The notes: generated from the letters alone by a model not told the origin. Positions 17,840 through 27,277 are shown, counted from the first letter of the stretch. The stretch is DNA of 64,000 bases from Lachnospiraceae bacterium (GCA_017465475.1 JAFTWC010000017.1:1-64000), one strand, 5' to 3'. Made by a program: numbers and translations.

Positions 17840-18088
17840 TGCTATCTTCCTTCCCTCTCCTTCTTCGTTTACAACAAAGCAAAACAATTAAAATCCCATT
17901 ATTTTCCTACTCTGTCCTTTGTCAGTATAACATACTTTCCTCTCTATATCTACATAAAAATTTTTCTTATATAGGAAAACGAACATCTCACCCTCCTAAT
18001 GCTTCTCTTTTTCCATTTTTCTGCATATACTGTTGCAAATACGTTTCCGATTCATATCGGAACATTTGTTGCTCTGAAAGGAGACACT

Positions 18089-18844
18089 ATGAATCAGGAT
18101 TCCTCTTTCCCTCCGATATTGCCTCCTTCTACGGAGTTAGGAGCTCTTTTGTTCGCCGTTCTCCCTTGTTTGCAGGAGTGTTACCGTCCCTTAGCCTCCT
18201 TTGCTTATCACATGACCGAACTTACCAAACTAAAAAACATTCCTTCCGTACCGAATCTTTCCGGAATTTCCGGTATTGATGCTCTCATTACGGACAAGGA
18301 CAATATGCTGCGCTCCCTCGCGTTTTACGGAAAGATGTTCCGCATGCCTCTTCTCTCCACCCTGGCCAATTTGTTACAGGCACTGCAGTTTTATCAGACG
18401 TATAAAGATATGATTCCCGGTCTTCTGTCCGCTTTCGGAGGCGGTACGGAAGCTTCCGCCTCTTCGGACCTTTTTTCCATGTTGGGCGGTCTTTCTCCGG
18501 ACATACTTTCTTCTTTTTTCGGAGGAAGCTCAACCCCTTCCGGTTCCAATACATCACCAACTTCCGAACAAACACAACCAGCTTCCGATATCCCTCCGGC
18601 CAACGAATCAAAACAAGCCCCCTCCGACGCAGCATCTGCTGCCGAAGGTGAAGCAACTGCCGCCGGTAATGCTCCCCCGGCAGACGCAAAGGATACCACC
18701 GCAGACGCCCCTGTTGCAGAGTCAATTGCTGCAGACACTCCGGTAACGGCCACAGAGTCCGGCAACGAACTGTTTGACAGCCTGTATTCTTTCCTGACAC
18801 CGGAACAAAAGGAGATTTATGATAGGCTGATGCATACGGATTAG
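18089..18844 (+). CDS. uncharacterised protein with low-complexity Ala/Pro/Ser region
   Basis: No family recognised. The first 110 residues are helix-rich and Leu-rich (LPCLQECYRPLASF; FYGKMFRMPLLSTLANLLQALQFYQTYKDMIPGLLSAF). Then comes a Ser/Gly segment and about 80 residues of Ala/Pro/Thr/Glu low complexity, ending in the compact motif LTPEQKEIYDRLM. AAAGGAG lies before the ATG at 18089; the open frame extends upstream without an SD. It is first of three plus-strand genes. Its C-terminal motif resembles motifs in the next gene product, suggesting they work or fold together (inference). Confidence 0.75.
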   Translation: MNQDSSFPPILPPSTELGALLFAVLPCLQECYRPLASFAYHMTELTKLKNIPSVPNLSGISGIDALITDKDNMLRSLAFYGKMFRMPLLSTLANLLQALQFYQTYKDMIPGLLSAFGGGTEASASSDLFSMLGGLSPDILSSFFGGSSTPSGSNTSPTSEQTQPASDIPPANESKQAPSDAASAAEGEATAAGNAPPADAKDTTADAPVAESIAADTPVTATESGNELFDSLYSFLTPEQKEIYDRLMHTD

Positions 18845-18892
18845 CTTTCCGTCATAGCATTCTACTATAACACATGTATAAAAGGAGTTTCT

Positions 18893-19162
18893 ATGAATCC
18901 GGAAACCTTAAAAACATTACCTGAATATCAAAAACTGTCTCCTGCCAAGCAGGCCCTCATTTCCGAAATCGTAAAGGACGCAGGCAACACTTCGGGAGAT
19001 GCCATGCTTCCCCTTTTGTTAAAAGCACAATCCCGGATGAAGGCACAAAACATTCAGTTTACACCGGAAGAAAGCTCATTTTTAATGACTACCTTAATGT
19101 CGGGGTTATCTCCTGCCGAAAAGGCAAAATTCGAACTATTAAAGAAATTTATGAAAAAATAA
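18893..19162 (+). CDS. small helical uncharacterised protein with three L/F-S/T-P motifs
   Basis: 89 aa, predicted all-helical, charged C-terminus. Three similar helix-start motifs occur: LSPAKQALISEIV (about 15-27), FTPEESSFLMTTLM and LSPAEKAKFELLKKFM at the end. The preceding protein ends with the related LTPEQKEIYDRLM. AAAGGAG precedes the ATG. It is flanked closely by its unknown neighbour and a DedA gene, so probably one operon. No function can be assigned. Confidence 0.75.
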   Translation: MNPETLKTLPEYQKLSPAKQALISEIVKDAGNTSGDAMLPLLLKAQSRMKAQNIQFTPEESSFLMTTLMSGLSPAEKAKFELLKKFMKK

Positions 19163-19187
19163 TCCGGACCCATCTGAAAGGAATTCT

Positions 19188-19799
19188 ATGGAAACGATTT
19201 TGTCTCTGTTTGACCGTTACGGCATCTTTGCCATGATTGTAATCATCTTTTTGGAATATGCCTGTTTTCCCATTTCCAGTGAACTGGTTCTTCCCTTTTC
19301 CGGAGCCGTCGCCCGTATGGAAGGGATTTCTTTCTTCCTCCTGCTCCCTTTATCCGTACTGGCGGGACTTTTTGGCACCGGTCTGTGTTACCTGGCAGGA
19401 CGCATAGGCGGAGATGCCATACTGACAAAACTGGTAACCCGGTTCCCAAAAACAGAACACGCCATCGCTTCCTCCCGTAAAAAATTTGAAACGTACGGTG
19501 CCGGGGCCGTCTGCATCGGCAGAGTCATCCCCCTTTGCCGTACCTACATTGCCTTTGTAGCCGGAGCGGTAGGCCAATCTCCTTCCGTCTACTTTCCCTA
19601 TTCCTTTCTGGGTATTACCATATGGAACAGCGCCCTGTTATCCTTCGGCTACTTCTTACAAGATAACTGGGGCGCTGTGTCCGGGTATTATGCCCGGTAT
19701 AAACAATATGTAATACCGGTTCTTTTGATTGGCATTGCTTTGATTATTTTACTGAAACGCAGGAAATATCACACTTCTTCCGATGTGTCACATAAGTAA
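19188..19799 (+). CDS. DedA/VTT-family membrane protein
   Basis: Integral membrane protein of the DedA (SNARE-associated/VTT) family, members of which flip lipid carriers or maintain membrane physiology. Typical motifs: FPISSELVLPFSGAVAR near the N-terminus, AGRIGGDAIL, and CIGRVIPLCRTYIAFVAGAVG followed by FLGITIWNSALLSFGYFL. Four to five hydrophobic segments; 203 aa is normal. It converges with the sigma-factor fusion gene with only 27 bp between stops and no visible terminator. Confidence 0.92.
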   Translation: METILSLFDRYGIFAMIVIIFLEYACFPISSELVLPFSGAVARMEGISFFLLLPLSVLAGLFGTGLCYLAGRIGGDAILTKLVTRFPKTEHAIASSRKKFETYGAGAVCIGRVIPLCRTYIAFVAGAVGQSPSVYFPYSFLGITIWNSALLSFGYFLQDNWGAVSGYYARYKQYVIPVLLIGIALIILLKRRKYHTSSDVSHK

Positions 19800-19826
19800 T
19801 CCCTGGCCGCATCTGTCCGGTCTGCC

Positions 19827-21467
19827 TTACTCTTCCCAATTTACGTACATCAAGGTTAAGAACTCACCTTCTGCGCTGTCCTTCGGGACATAAAGCAGAT
19901 TTTCCTTAAAGGCAAGCAGAGAAGTTACATATTCCATGGCATACAGAGCCTGCACAAACGGCAATCTGCTGACCTCCTTTAAATGCTTCGGCATTTTCTC
20001 TCCGTAAAGCTTTTTAAGCTCTGCCTTAAGCAGTGTGTACCCCGGCTGCAATTTCTCTGCAATCGGTGCAAACACCTCTGTGTACAATCGGTTCAGTTGT
20101 TCTCCCGACATTACAACAAATTGTGGAACCGCCTTTTCTCCCTGTAACTTTATATATCCCTGTTCCACCAGCTTAGCCAAGTCACACTTACGGTCTTCCC
20201 CAAGATAAGAAATGTCGAAGTCTTTGTTCACCAGCTCCACAAGCAGTTCATTCATCCGCTGGCTCTCCGGCGTAAACTGATCCATCATATCCAGGATTTC
20301 GGAGTACCCGAAATTGTAAAGTCCGAACCAGGAAAAACCACCGTCTCTCGCCGGGCCGCAATAAGCAAAATCACGGTTATCCAACGCCCACTCCCTAATC
20401 TTATCACTATCCTCCAAATGTCCTAACGGAAAATACTTTCCGCCGTCCGGACGAACCGGCTTTTCAAACCTCAAATCACCGTCCTCATACTGATAATAGT
20501 CACAGAACACATAAATCAGTAACCACAACAGTTTATCCATCGGCTGATCACTTCCGTAAAATCCCACAGCACGGATGTTATCCTCTGCTTCCAAAAGTCC
20601 CTTTACAATCACATCCGATACCGGTTCTCTGAGACCGCAATATACCTTGTAGCACTCCTGCTTTGCAGTCTCGCTGTTAATGTAAAAGGTAGTCGCATAC
20701 TTTCCGTTTTCGAAAGTCATAAACTCACGGTCCACCAGCCACTGCAAATCAAATTCCAAATATGCCTTCGGAATACCAAGTAATTCCGTAAGTTCATCCA
20801 AAGACTTCGGCTCCTCATAGCATGCAATACAAAGATTCTGACGTACCATACTGTCTTCCAACGGCCCGATATCCGCCTTCGGCGGCATCTCACCGTTAAT
20901 TGCCATAGAAAGTTTTCCCGGTCTGTATACAAATTTTTGTTCACTCTGATTTCTCATATCCTCTGCCATCTCCTTTTTTAACTTCTGTCTCGTATCATGT
21001 AAGTGCCACTTCACGGCACTTTCACTGATACCAAGCCTCTCTGCGATTGTTTTCTGAGGCAGTTCGTCAATGTAAAAGGAAACCAAAATCTCCCGTTGCA
21101 AATAGTTGAGTCTACTAACCTGTTTGCGAAGCTCACAAATCATCTGCTTTTTCTCTTCCTGCTCCGCCAGCTCTCCCGCAAAATCGGATTCATCACGTAT
21201 ATCCTCCTCCAAGGGACACATCACATAACGGGTACTTTTTCGCAGACTGTGACACCATACATACCGGGCAATCTTCCAGACAAAATGCTCTGCCTGTTCG
21301 ATTCGTTTCCCTTCTGCGGCACTCTTTTGTATGGCAGAAAAAATCTGTACCATCACTTCCTGAGTCAGTTCCTCCGCCCGGTCGCTGTCTCCGCACTTTT
21401 TGTAAGCCCATTTTAAAATTTGTAACGAGTATTCTTTTGTAATTTCTTCAAATAATTGATTTTTCAC
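19827..21467 (-). CDS. ECF-like sigma factor fused to a large C-terminal region
   Basis: The N-terminal about 180 residues are a sigma-70-family ECF factor: region 2 (LKWAYKKCGDSDRAEELTQEVMVQIF, HFVWKIARYVWCHSLRK) and region 4 helix-turn-helix (LPQKTIAERLGISESAVKWHLHDTRQKL). About 370 further residues follow. They start with a likely winged-helix module (SLDELTELLGIPKAYLEFDLQWLVDREFMTFENGKY), then an uncharacterised mixed domain with no membrane helices. No anti-sigma gene is adjacent, so the tail may itself control the sigma part (inference). The frame is open to 21500. GTG at 21467 or TTG at 21473 have the better SD (GGAGGCAGGA). Confidence 0.82.
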   Translation of the reverse strand: MKNQLFEEITKEYSLQILKWAYKKCGDSDRAEELTQEVMVQIFSAIQKSAAEGKRIEQAEHFVWKIARYVWCHSLRKSTRYVMCPLEEDIRDESDFAGELAEQEEKKQMICELRKQVSRLNYLQREILVSFYIDELPQKTIAERLGISESAVKWHLHDTRQKLKKEMAEDMRNQSEQKFVYRPGKLSMAINGEMPPKADIGPLEDSMVRQNLCIACYEEPKSLDELTELLGIPKAYLEFDLQWLVDREFMTFENGKYATTFYINSETAKQECYKVYCGLREPVSDVIVKGLLEAEDNIRAVGFYGSDQPMDKLLWLLIYVFCDYYQYEDGDLRFEKPVRPDGGKYFPLGHLEDSDKIREWALDNRDFAYCGPARDGGFSWFGLYNFGYSEILDMMDQFTPESQRMNELLVELVNKDFDISYLGEDRKCDLAKLVEQGYIKLQGEKAVPQFVVMSGEQLNRLYTEVFAPIAEKLQPGYTLLKAELKKLYGEKMPKHLKEVSRLPFVQALYAMEYVTSLLAFKENLLYVPKDSAEGEFLTLMYVNWEE

Positions 21468-21574
21468 TTGCAAGTCCTGCCTCCGTAATTCCTTTTTCAC
21501 AGCTGTTCACTTAATAAGTGACAGTAAGTTGGCAAAGGTTAGGAAAAAATTTATAAAACTTTCCCTGGCAAAAA

Positions 21575-21608
21575 ACACACTGCTCCTCTGATTCGAAGTA
21601 CAGTGTGT
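21575..21608 (-). terminator. intrinsic terminator
   Basis: Perfect 8-bp stem ACACACTG/CAGTGTGT (21575-21582 with 21601-21608), followed on the minus strand by six T. It ends transcription of the small frameshifted gene upstream. Confidence 0.75.
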
Positions 21609-21620
21609 CAGCTTAATAAA

Positions 21621-21912
21621 TTACAGTTCCTCTCCCTCACTCCACAGTGGCGCCCCTTCCAAATCATTTAAAGTTATCTTAGGAGCATTTACCATTTCTT
21701 CTTTCCGGCCCTGCATGTCATCCGCCACAGACCTCATGCATTCTATATATGACTTCGGTACAATGGTCAACTGCTTATCAAAGCTTTCATAACTCTTCCG
21801 ATAATTCAAATCATTCCCCGGGAACACCGCAATCCGAAACAAACCGCTTCTCACCCACCGGATAATCCCGGAACATCTCTAACGTAGTCAAATAATCACT
21901 TATTTCTGCCAC
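21621..21912 (-). pseudogene. frameshifted small gene of unknown function
   Basis: A GTG at 21912 with SD AAAGGATTATAAA starts a frame reading AEISDYLTTLEMFRDYP and then breaks near 21850-21856. The second frame continues as RIAVFPGNDLNYRKSYESF through a plausible conserved body to a TAA at 21621, followed by a clean terminator. The two parts join if one base is removed, giving about 96 aa. No family recognised. It sits at the edge of the AT-rich accessory island; disruption by a one-base insertion is inferred. Confidence 0.55.
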
Positions 21913-21955
21913 TTTATAATCCTTTCTCTATCAGTGCCTTCTCTTCCTCTACAAA

Positions 21956-23362
21956 TCAATGACACATAATCTCTTCCAAATCCACAAGCAGTATGCTACT
22001 ATCCTTCTGTGCCTCTTCAATCACCCCATCGGTAAATCCAGACTTTGAAAACAACACAAAATAAGCACAATTTCTTTTACCGCCAAATCCATCCGCCTTC
22101 GCTTTCAAACCGCGAAGCACCGACACATCCAGCTTTTCATTGCGCCACTTACATTCACAGAACAGATAATCTTTCCCGTCCCCGGCCACCAAATCGATTT
22201 CTTCTTGACTACGGGTCAACGTATTTGTTCCCCACCATCTTCCGATGGACGTAAACAAGATCGGCAATTCGCCTCTGGCATTTTTCCACGTCAACCAGTC
22301 AGCGCAAATCTTTTCAAACACAAGCCCCATATAATTGTTGTAGTCCGGCTCGATTTTCTTTAACCACACCGCATCCTGTGCACCGGTTTCAATCAACGTT
22401 CTGTTCGCAAACACATAACGATACCAGAATCGAAACATAAAATCGGAAATTCCGTAAATCGTTTTCCGGGAGGATTCCTTTTCTCCGAAAGGCACTTCCT
22501 TTTGTAAGATTCCCAGCTCGCACAGCGTATTAATATATTTCAGACATTTTGAGGATTCCTCTCCGATTCTCGTAGATATTTCATTTGCCTTTGTATACCC
22601 GCCGGCAATCGCTTCGATGATTGCGCTGTAAACTCCCGGCTCCTGTACCTCCTGACGCAAAAGCAACAATGCCTCCTCATAAAGATATGACGTAACCTTC
22701 AGATAAGCTCTCTTTATATTCTCTTCAAAGCTTTCTTCCGCGTGAATCTGTTGCAAATAAAGCGGTGTTCCTCCGAACGCGCCGTATAACATCAACTTCT
22801 CTTCCACAGAAAACGTAGGCAAAAACTTTGTACCGGTCCGATAACTAAACGGCTTCATATGAAGCTGTCCCGTTCTTCTGCCAAACAACGGACTCTTTGA
22901 ACCAAGCACCTCCTTCTCCATAAACCCCATATAACTTCCGCAAAGCACCATAAAAAGTTTCCCTTTGGTCAACTTATGGTCAATCAAATGCTGTAACTCG
23001 GAAAGTAACGCCTTATTCTTCTTCACCAAATACGGGAACTCGTCAATTACCAGAACCAATCTTTTCTCCTTCTGCCGCTCATCAATATAAGACAATGCAT
23101 TTGTCCACGACGAAAAAGCTTCTAAATTCGTTTCGTTATAGAAACTGAATACAAGCTCCGAAAACTTTTCCAGATTCAATTTATTATTACTTTGCTCCGC
23201 AGAATAAAAGATAGCGTCCTTCCTCTTACAGAACTCATTCAGCAATGTAGTTTTTCCTACACGCCTACGTCCGTATAAAACAAACAACTGAAATCTGTCC
23301 TGTGCATATAACTCATTTAAATCCGCAAGTTCCTTTTCTCTGCCGATAAAAATCTCACGCAT
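21956..23362 (-). CDS. DUF234-type ATP-binding protein with C-terminal nuclease-like motif
   Basis: Single-chain ATPase of the archaeal-ATPase/DUF234 family, common in accessory DNA. N-terminal FIGREKELADLNELY, Walker A YGRRRVGKTTL (about 30-40) and Walker B LVLVIDEFPYL. A helix-turn-helix-like region follows (TKANEISTRIGEESSKCLKYINTLCELGIL). The C-terminus has EEIDLVAGDGKDYLFCECKW, spacing like a PD-(D/E)xK nuclease core (D then E-x-K). It has its own consensus promoter and is separated from the upstream RM operon by a terminator. Defence or element-maintenance roles are guesses. Confidence 0.85.
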   Translation of the reverse strand: MREIFIGREKELADLNELYAQDRFQLFVLYGRRRVGKTTLLNEFCKRKDAIFYSAEQSNNKLNLEKFSELVFSFYNETNLEAFSSWTNALSYIDERQKEKRLVLVIDEFPYLVKKNKALLSELQHLIDHKLTKGKLFMVLCGSYMGFMEKEVLGSKSPLFGRRTGQLHMKPFSYRTGTKFLPTFSVEEKLMLYGAFGGTPLYLQQIHAEESFEENIKRAYLKVTSYLYEEALLLLRQEVQEPGVYSAIIEAIAGGYTKANEISTRIGEESSKCLKYINTLCELGILQKEVPFGEKESSRKTIYGISDFMFRFWYRYVFANRTLIETGAQDAVWLKKIEPDYNNYMGLVFEKICADWLTWKNARGELPILFTSIGRWWGTNTLTRSQEEIDLVAGDGKDYLFCECKWRNEKLDVSVLRGLKAKADGFGGKRNCAYFVLFSKSGFTDGVIEEAQKDSSILLVDLEEIMCH

Positions 23363-23390
23363 ACTATCGCCCCCAAAAGAAGTGAAATAA

Positions 23391-23440
23391 AAGTAATTTA
23401 CTTTAAAGTTAATTATATGGCATATTCATACATATGTCAA
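23391..23440 (-). promoter_or_regulatory. consensus promoter with overlapping palindromic operator candidates for the ATPase gene
   Basis: TTGACA (23435-23440) and TATAAT (23412-23417) with a 17-bp spacer. Just downstream of the -10 lie two overlapping palindromes: ACTTTAAAGT (23400-23409) and AAGTAA-T-TTACTT (23391-23403), placed where a repressor would block initiation. Confidence 0.75.
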
Positions 23441-23458
23441 GATATTCTCTCAACAACA

Positions 23459-23505
23459 AAATTAGAATTCACATAGACTATTACAATCCCAGTGAATTCT
23501 AATTT
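23459..23505 (-). terminator. intrinsic terminator of the RM operon
   Basis: Perfect 14-bp stem (23459-23472 with 23492-23505), followed on the minus strand by TTTTGTTGTTG. It lies just after the membrane-protein gene stop and separates it from the ATPase promoter. Confidence 0.8.
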
Positions 23506-23522
23506 GACAATTTATGCTTAAA

Positions 23523-24449
23523 TTATATATCCTTCTCTTTAATTATCTCCACTAATCTAATAACCCTCTCATGACATTCTATAGGTTTTGACATAATGTA
23601 TTCACCTACCATATACCAGACAAGATAAAAACACGCCATAATGATTATAATAACTTCCAACATTCTCAATACATCCCCTTGCATATTTGTGACATTCGGA
23701 AAAATCGAAAAAGCCAAAGCAATAATTGATAGGCACAAAGTAATAAAGCCGTCTACTCTACACGTTGCCCTACTAACCTCAAGTTTCGCTTTCGCCTCAA
23801 CTTCAATATAATCCAATTGTTCCTTGGTAAAACCTTCCAAATACTTTATAACTTCCTGATATCCTTCAAATCCTCCTTTTCTCCTTTTATTTACTTCCTT
23901 TTCAATATCTTTGTACGATATCTCCAAGCAAACTTCTCGATCTTGGCTGTTCTCTCCATCTTGCTCCCTATCCTCCTTCTCTTTTTCATATTTCTGTAAT
24001 AAGTTTTTGTATTCCAAATACGTCATTCTCTCCAGAATGTACACATGTAGCTTCTCTATCTTTACACTTATACCTTTTATTCCCGCTTCTACACAAAAAC
24101 CAACAATGATAATTATTATTGGTACTCCCAGCAAATAAAAAGGCGAAATCTTACCACCACTTATAAAAAACGATGCCAATGCTCCCAGAATATACGTGAT
24201 AAATATGGGAATCCACTTTAAAAAATCACTTATCAAACTTCTTACTGCATCCCCTAATATTTCTAGAGTGGACAAACCTTCATTATTCAGCAACCATTTT
24301 TTTGCCAGACTAAATCCACCTTCATCTTCTGTGAGACCAGACATCTGTATCGTATCGCGAACTTTGATTGCAACATTCGTATATTGCTTCACTTTTTTAT
24401 CAATATACTTTTCATCACATTTCCGAAAATCTGCTCTTATTCTTGACAT
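23523..24449 (-). CDS. four-helix membrane protein encoded with the RM enzyme
   Basis: Unrecognised 308-aa protein. Two hydrophobic helices lie at about residues 75-120 (WIPIFITYILGALASFFI; FYLLGVPIIIIIVGFCVEA) and two near the C-terminus (FITLCLSIIALAFSIF; VIIIIMACFYLVWYMVG). Between them is a charged, probably coiled-coil cytoplasmic section rich in Glu, Lys and Arg. It begins eight bases after the RM gene stop, whose last codons supply its GGAGG, so it is co-translated from the RM mRNA. AT-rich codons. The pairing with an RM enzyme suggests a defence accessory or effector, which is inference only. Confidence 0.75.
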   Translation of the reverse strand: MSRIRADFRKCDEKYIDKKVKQYTNVAIKVRDTIQMSGLTEDEGGFSLAKKWLLNNEGLSTLEILGDAVRSLISDFLKWIPIFITYILGALASFFISGGKISPFYLLGVPIIIIIVGFCVEAGIKGISVKIEKLHVYILERMTYLEYKNLLQKYEKEKEDREQDGENSQDREVCLEISYKDIEKEVNKRRKGGFEGYQEVIKYLEGFTKEQLDYIEVEAKAKLEVSRATCRVDGFITLCLSIIALAFSIFPNVTNMQGDVLRMLEVIIIIMACFYLVWYMVGEYIMSKPIECHERVIRLVEIIKEKDI

Positions 24450-24456
24450 ATATTTT

Positions 24457-27219
24457 TCATTCCTCCTTCGTCAATTCCTGGTACATCTTCATCAACTCTG
24501 CTACACATTCCGACTCAGAATTCAGTTTACCCCAGAAGCCATAAGCCTGCATAACCGCCTTATCATTCTGCTGATGTGCCTTTCTAAGTTCCGATGGCAT
24601 CGTCAATTCATCATACAAATCCGCCAAAGAACAATTCGGATATAATGCTCTGGCATCTAAAATAGCTTGTGCCGTCTGTTCAATCTTCTTTCTCAGTTCT
24701 TCTATCGGTGTCGGCCAAGGAAAATTATTATAAACAATATCTTTGGAATATCGATATCTCATTTCAAGTCTTCCTGCTACCGCACGCATCCATGACATAT
24801 GCACATTTGAGGTTAACACTCCAAAATGATACAAAGTCGCATCCGGAATAATTAAATTTAAATTTGTAGAAATAGTATTCTTATCTTCGAATCCCAAAGG
24901 AATATACCGTCTTTTCTCCGACGATACACTTGGTATGATAATAAATGTATCCGGATTGTATGTTTCTCTAAATACAGTAGGGGTATCGGCAAGCTTTCTA
25001 GTACCCGCATCTGCACTGTTTAATCTCATCTCTCTTACTTTCTCAATACGCTCCAGCACCAAAGGCATACTACGAAGCTCATTAGGAGCAACACCAACTA
25101 GCCACAAACACCAACGTTTTTGATTATTAATAAATTCACGAGCACCTACTAATCGCTTAATATACTTCAACGCATTCGGTTCCCTTCTTATGAACTCTTC
25201 ACGTTCTGCCTCTTCAATAATCAAATTACCGCCGTCCGTAGGCTGACATCCTTTGGTAATCACCGGCACATCACAAATAGGTTGTTTTCTACTTTCAATA
25301 AAAATATTTGGAGCATCTGACAAATATGGACTAATATTCTGTACTTCTACAAATCTATCCTCTGTATAAAGTTTTTTCATCTCCCTCTTTGTAGAAGTAC
25401 TAAAACCTATTATTACACAATGCACATGTGCTTTATTATTTGCTTCACTATCCCATCTGAAAGTCCGATATGCAAAATCAATATGTATTCCAAACTTCTC
25501 ATATAACACTTTCCAAAGTGCTGCCACCTGCTCCCCTTGAGTAATCGAGTTCGTTGACACAAATGACGTTTTTATTGAACACAAATTCATTATTTCAGAT
25601 GCCTTATAATACCATCCTGTAACATAATCCAAGACTCCAGCTTTTTTGTTGTTTTCAAATAAATTCATTAAATCTTTCTTTTGTTCCTTGGACATATTCT
25701 GTGCCCCAACAAACGGTGGATTTCCCATGATATAATTAAGTTCCTGCTTAGGTACAACATCATTCCAATCTAGGCGAAGTGCATTACTCTCCACGATATA
25801 TGCGTTTGTCTTCAGTGGAAGGAATTCAAGCTGCATATGTACAATGTTTTCTGTTTCCTTCATCATCTGAGATTCCGCAATCCAGAGAGCTGTCTTTGCC
25901 ACCGTAACGGCAAAATCATTAATCTCAATCCCATAAAACTGACTGATTGATACCATAATCGGGTTCAATAAATCTCCAAGAAACATCTGTCCTTTGGAAA
26001 ATTCGGTAATTACCTTATTTTCCAATTTACGAAGAGAGATATAGGTCTCCGTAAGAAAGTTACCTGAACCACACGCCGGGTCAAGAAATTTCAAGGTTGC
26101 CAGCTTCTGTTGAAACGCTTGCAATTTTGCCTTCTTCGTCCGCTCTACCGTCAACGCACAGATTGTCACGAACTCGTCATTTAACTCATCCAAGAACAGC
26201 GGGTCAATTACTTTATGGATATTTTCTATACTTGTATAGTGCATACCGCCGGAGCGACGTGTTTCCGGATTTAACGTGGACTCAAAAACCGCACCAAAAA
26301 TAGTCGGAGATATCTCACTCCAATCAAAAGAATCACTGGCCTTATGTAACACCAAATCAACGATTTCATCGGTAAACGGCGGGATTTCTATACTCTCATC
26401 CGCAAACAATCCACCGTTTACATACGGAAATGCTCCCAAATCTTCTTCAATGTATTTATCCCTATCACATTCCTTTGTATCAAGCACTTGGAAAAGCTCA
26501 ATCAAACGCTTTCTCCAATCTTTTGCAGAAAACTGGCTCATGTAGTCGCGAAACATTCCTCTGTGTCCGAAAATACCGGCATCTTCAGCATACAGACAAA
26601 ATACAAGGCGCACGCAAAGAGCATTCAGACTTTTCAAAGTCATCTCGTCTGGGTCTTTATACTGCTTATAGAGAGCATCATAAATCAGACCAACTAATTC
26701 TCCGGCCTTAATGGAAACTTCCATTTCCTTCTGTAAACTTTCATTTCTCTCATCAACAAGAAATTGTAAACGATAATACTCCTTTTCTAAATTCCCCAAA
26801 GCTATAATTTCCGGCTCGCCGGACGGTTGTTCCATATCGTACACATAAAAATACTGAAAATTACTCGTTACAATCCAACGCGGTCTCTTCGAATACGGCA
26901 ACTCTGCAGAATATCGTTTTGCTTGCTGAAACGGCGTAAGCAAAGAACCATCTGATTGCTTAATCGGAGACGTAAGACTTTTATCAATGCTTTTCTGTTC
27001 AATCATTACATGGGTACTTTCAATGTAACCGTCAATAAAGCTAGTATGGTCCAGTTTCACCTGGTCTTCAAATGTAATATAGCTTGATATATCCGTAACA
27101 CCGAATACAGTAGTAAGGAGTTCAATCCAAAAAATCTGACTGTCTCCTTTTTCATAACCTCTACCCTTCCAATTTTCAGCAAATTTCTTTGCCGCTTCTC
27201 TCTGCTCTACATTTGTCAT
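24457..27219 (-). CDS. MmeI-like single-chain restriction-modification enzyme (type IIL/IIG)
   Basis: Large (920 aa) fused nuclease-methyltransferase. The N-terminal PD-(D/E)xK core is visible as D63, E74 and K76 in FIDGYIESTHVMIEQK. A helical spacer follows, then SAM-binding motif FLDPACGSGNFLTETYISL (about residue 378) and catalytic NPPFVGAQ (about 499) of an N6-adenine methyltransferase. The rest would be the target-recognition region (WMRAVAGRLEMRYRYSKDI, NNFPWP). One protein would both cut and protect DNA. It is first gene of a two-gene operon with its own promoter. The nuclease residues look intact. Confidence 0.88.
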   Translation of the reverse strand: MTNVEQREAAKKFAENWKGRGYEKGDSQIFWIELLTTVFGVTDISSYITFEDQVKLDHTSFIDGYIESTHVMIEQKSIDKSLTSPIKQSDGSLLTPFQQAKRYSAELPYSKRPRWIVTSNFQYFYVYDMEQPSGEPEIIALGNLEKEYYRLQFLVDERNESLQKEMEVSIKAGELVGLIYDALYKQYKDPDEMTLKSLNALCVRLVFCLYAEDAGIFGHRGMFRDYMSQFSAKDWRKRLIELFQVLDTKECDRDKYIEEDLGAFPYVNGGLFADESIEIPPFTDEIVDLVLHKASDSFDWSEISPTIFGAVFESTLNPETRRSGGMHYTSIENIHKVIDPLFLDELNDEFVTICALTVERTKKAKLQAFQQKLATLKFLDPACGSGNFLTETYISLRKLENKVITEFSKGQMFLGDLLNPIMVSISQFYGIEINDFAVTVAKTALWIAESQMMKETENIVHMQLEFLPLKTNAYIVESNALRLDWNDVVPKQELNYIMGNPPFVGAQNMSKEQKKDLMNLFENNKKAGVLDYVTGWYYKASEIMNLCSIKTSFVSTNSITQGEQVAALWKVLYEKFGIHIDFAYRTFRWDSEANNKAHVHCVIIGFSTSTKREMKKLYTEDRFVEVQNISPYLSDAPNIFIESRKQPICDVPVITKGCQPTDGGNLIIEEAEREEFIRREPNALKYIKRLVGAREFINNQKRWCLWLVGVAPNELRSMPLVLERIEKVREMRLNSADAGTRKLADTPTVFRETYNPDTFIIIPSVSSEKRRYIPLGFEDKNTISTNLNLIIPDATLYHFGVLTSNVHMSWMRAVAGRLEMRYRYSKDIVYNNFPWPTPIEELRKKIEQTAQAILDARALYPNCSLADLYDELTMPSELRKAHQQNDKAVMQAYGFWGKLNSESECVAELMKMYQELTKEE

Positions 27220-27277
27220 CGTATCACCTCTGTATCGTATGCAATCACATTTTCACATCGTTTATTGTGTTACATTT

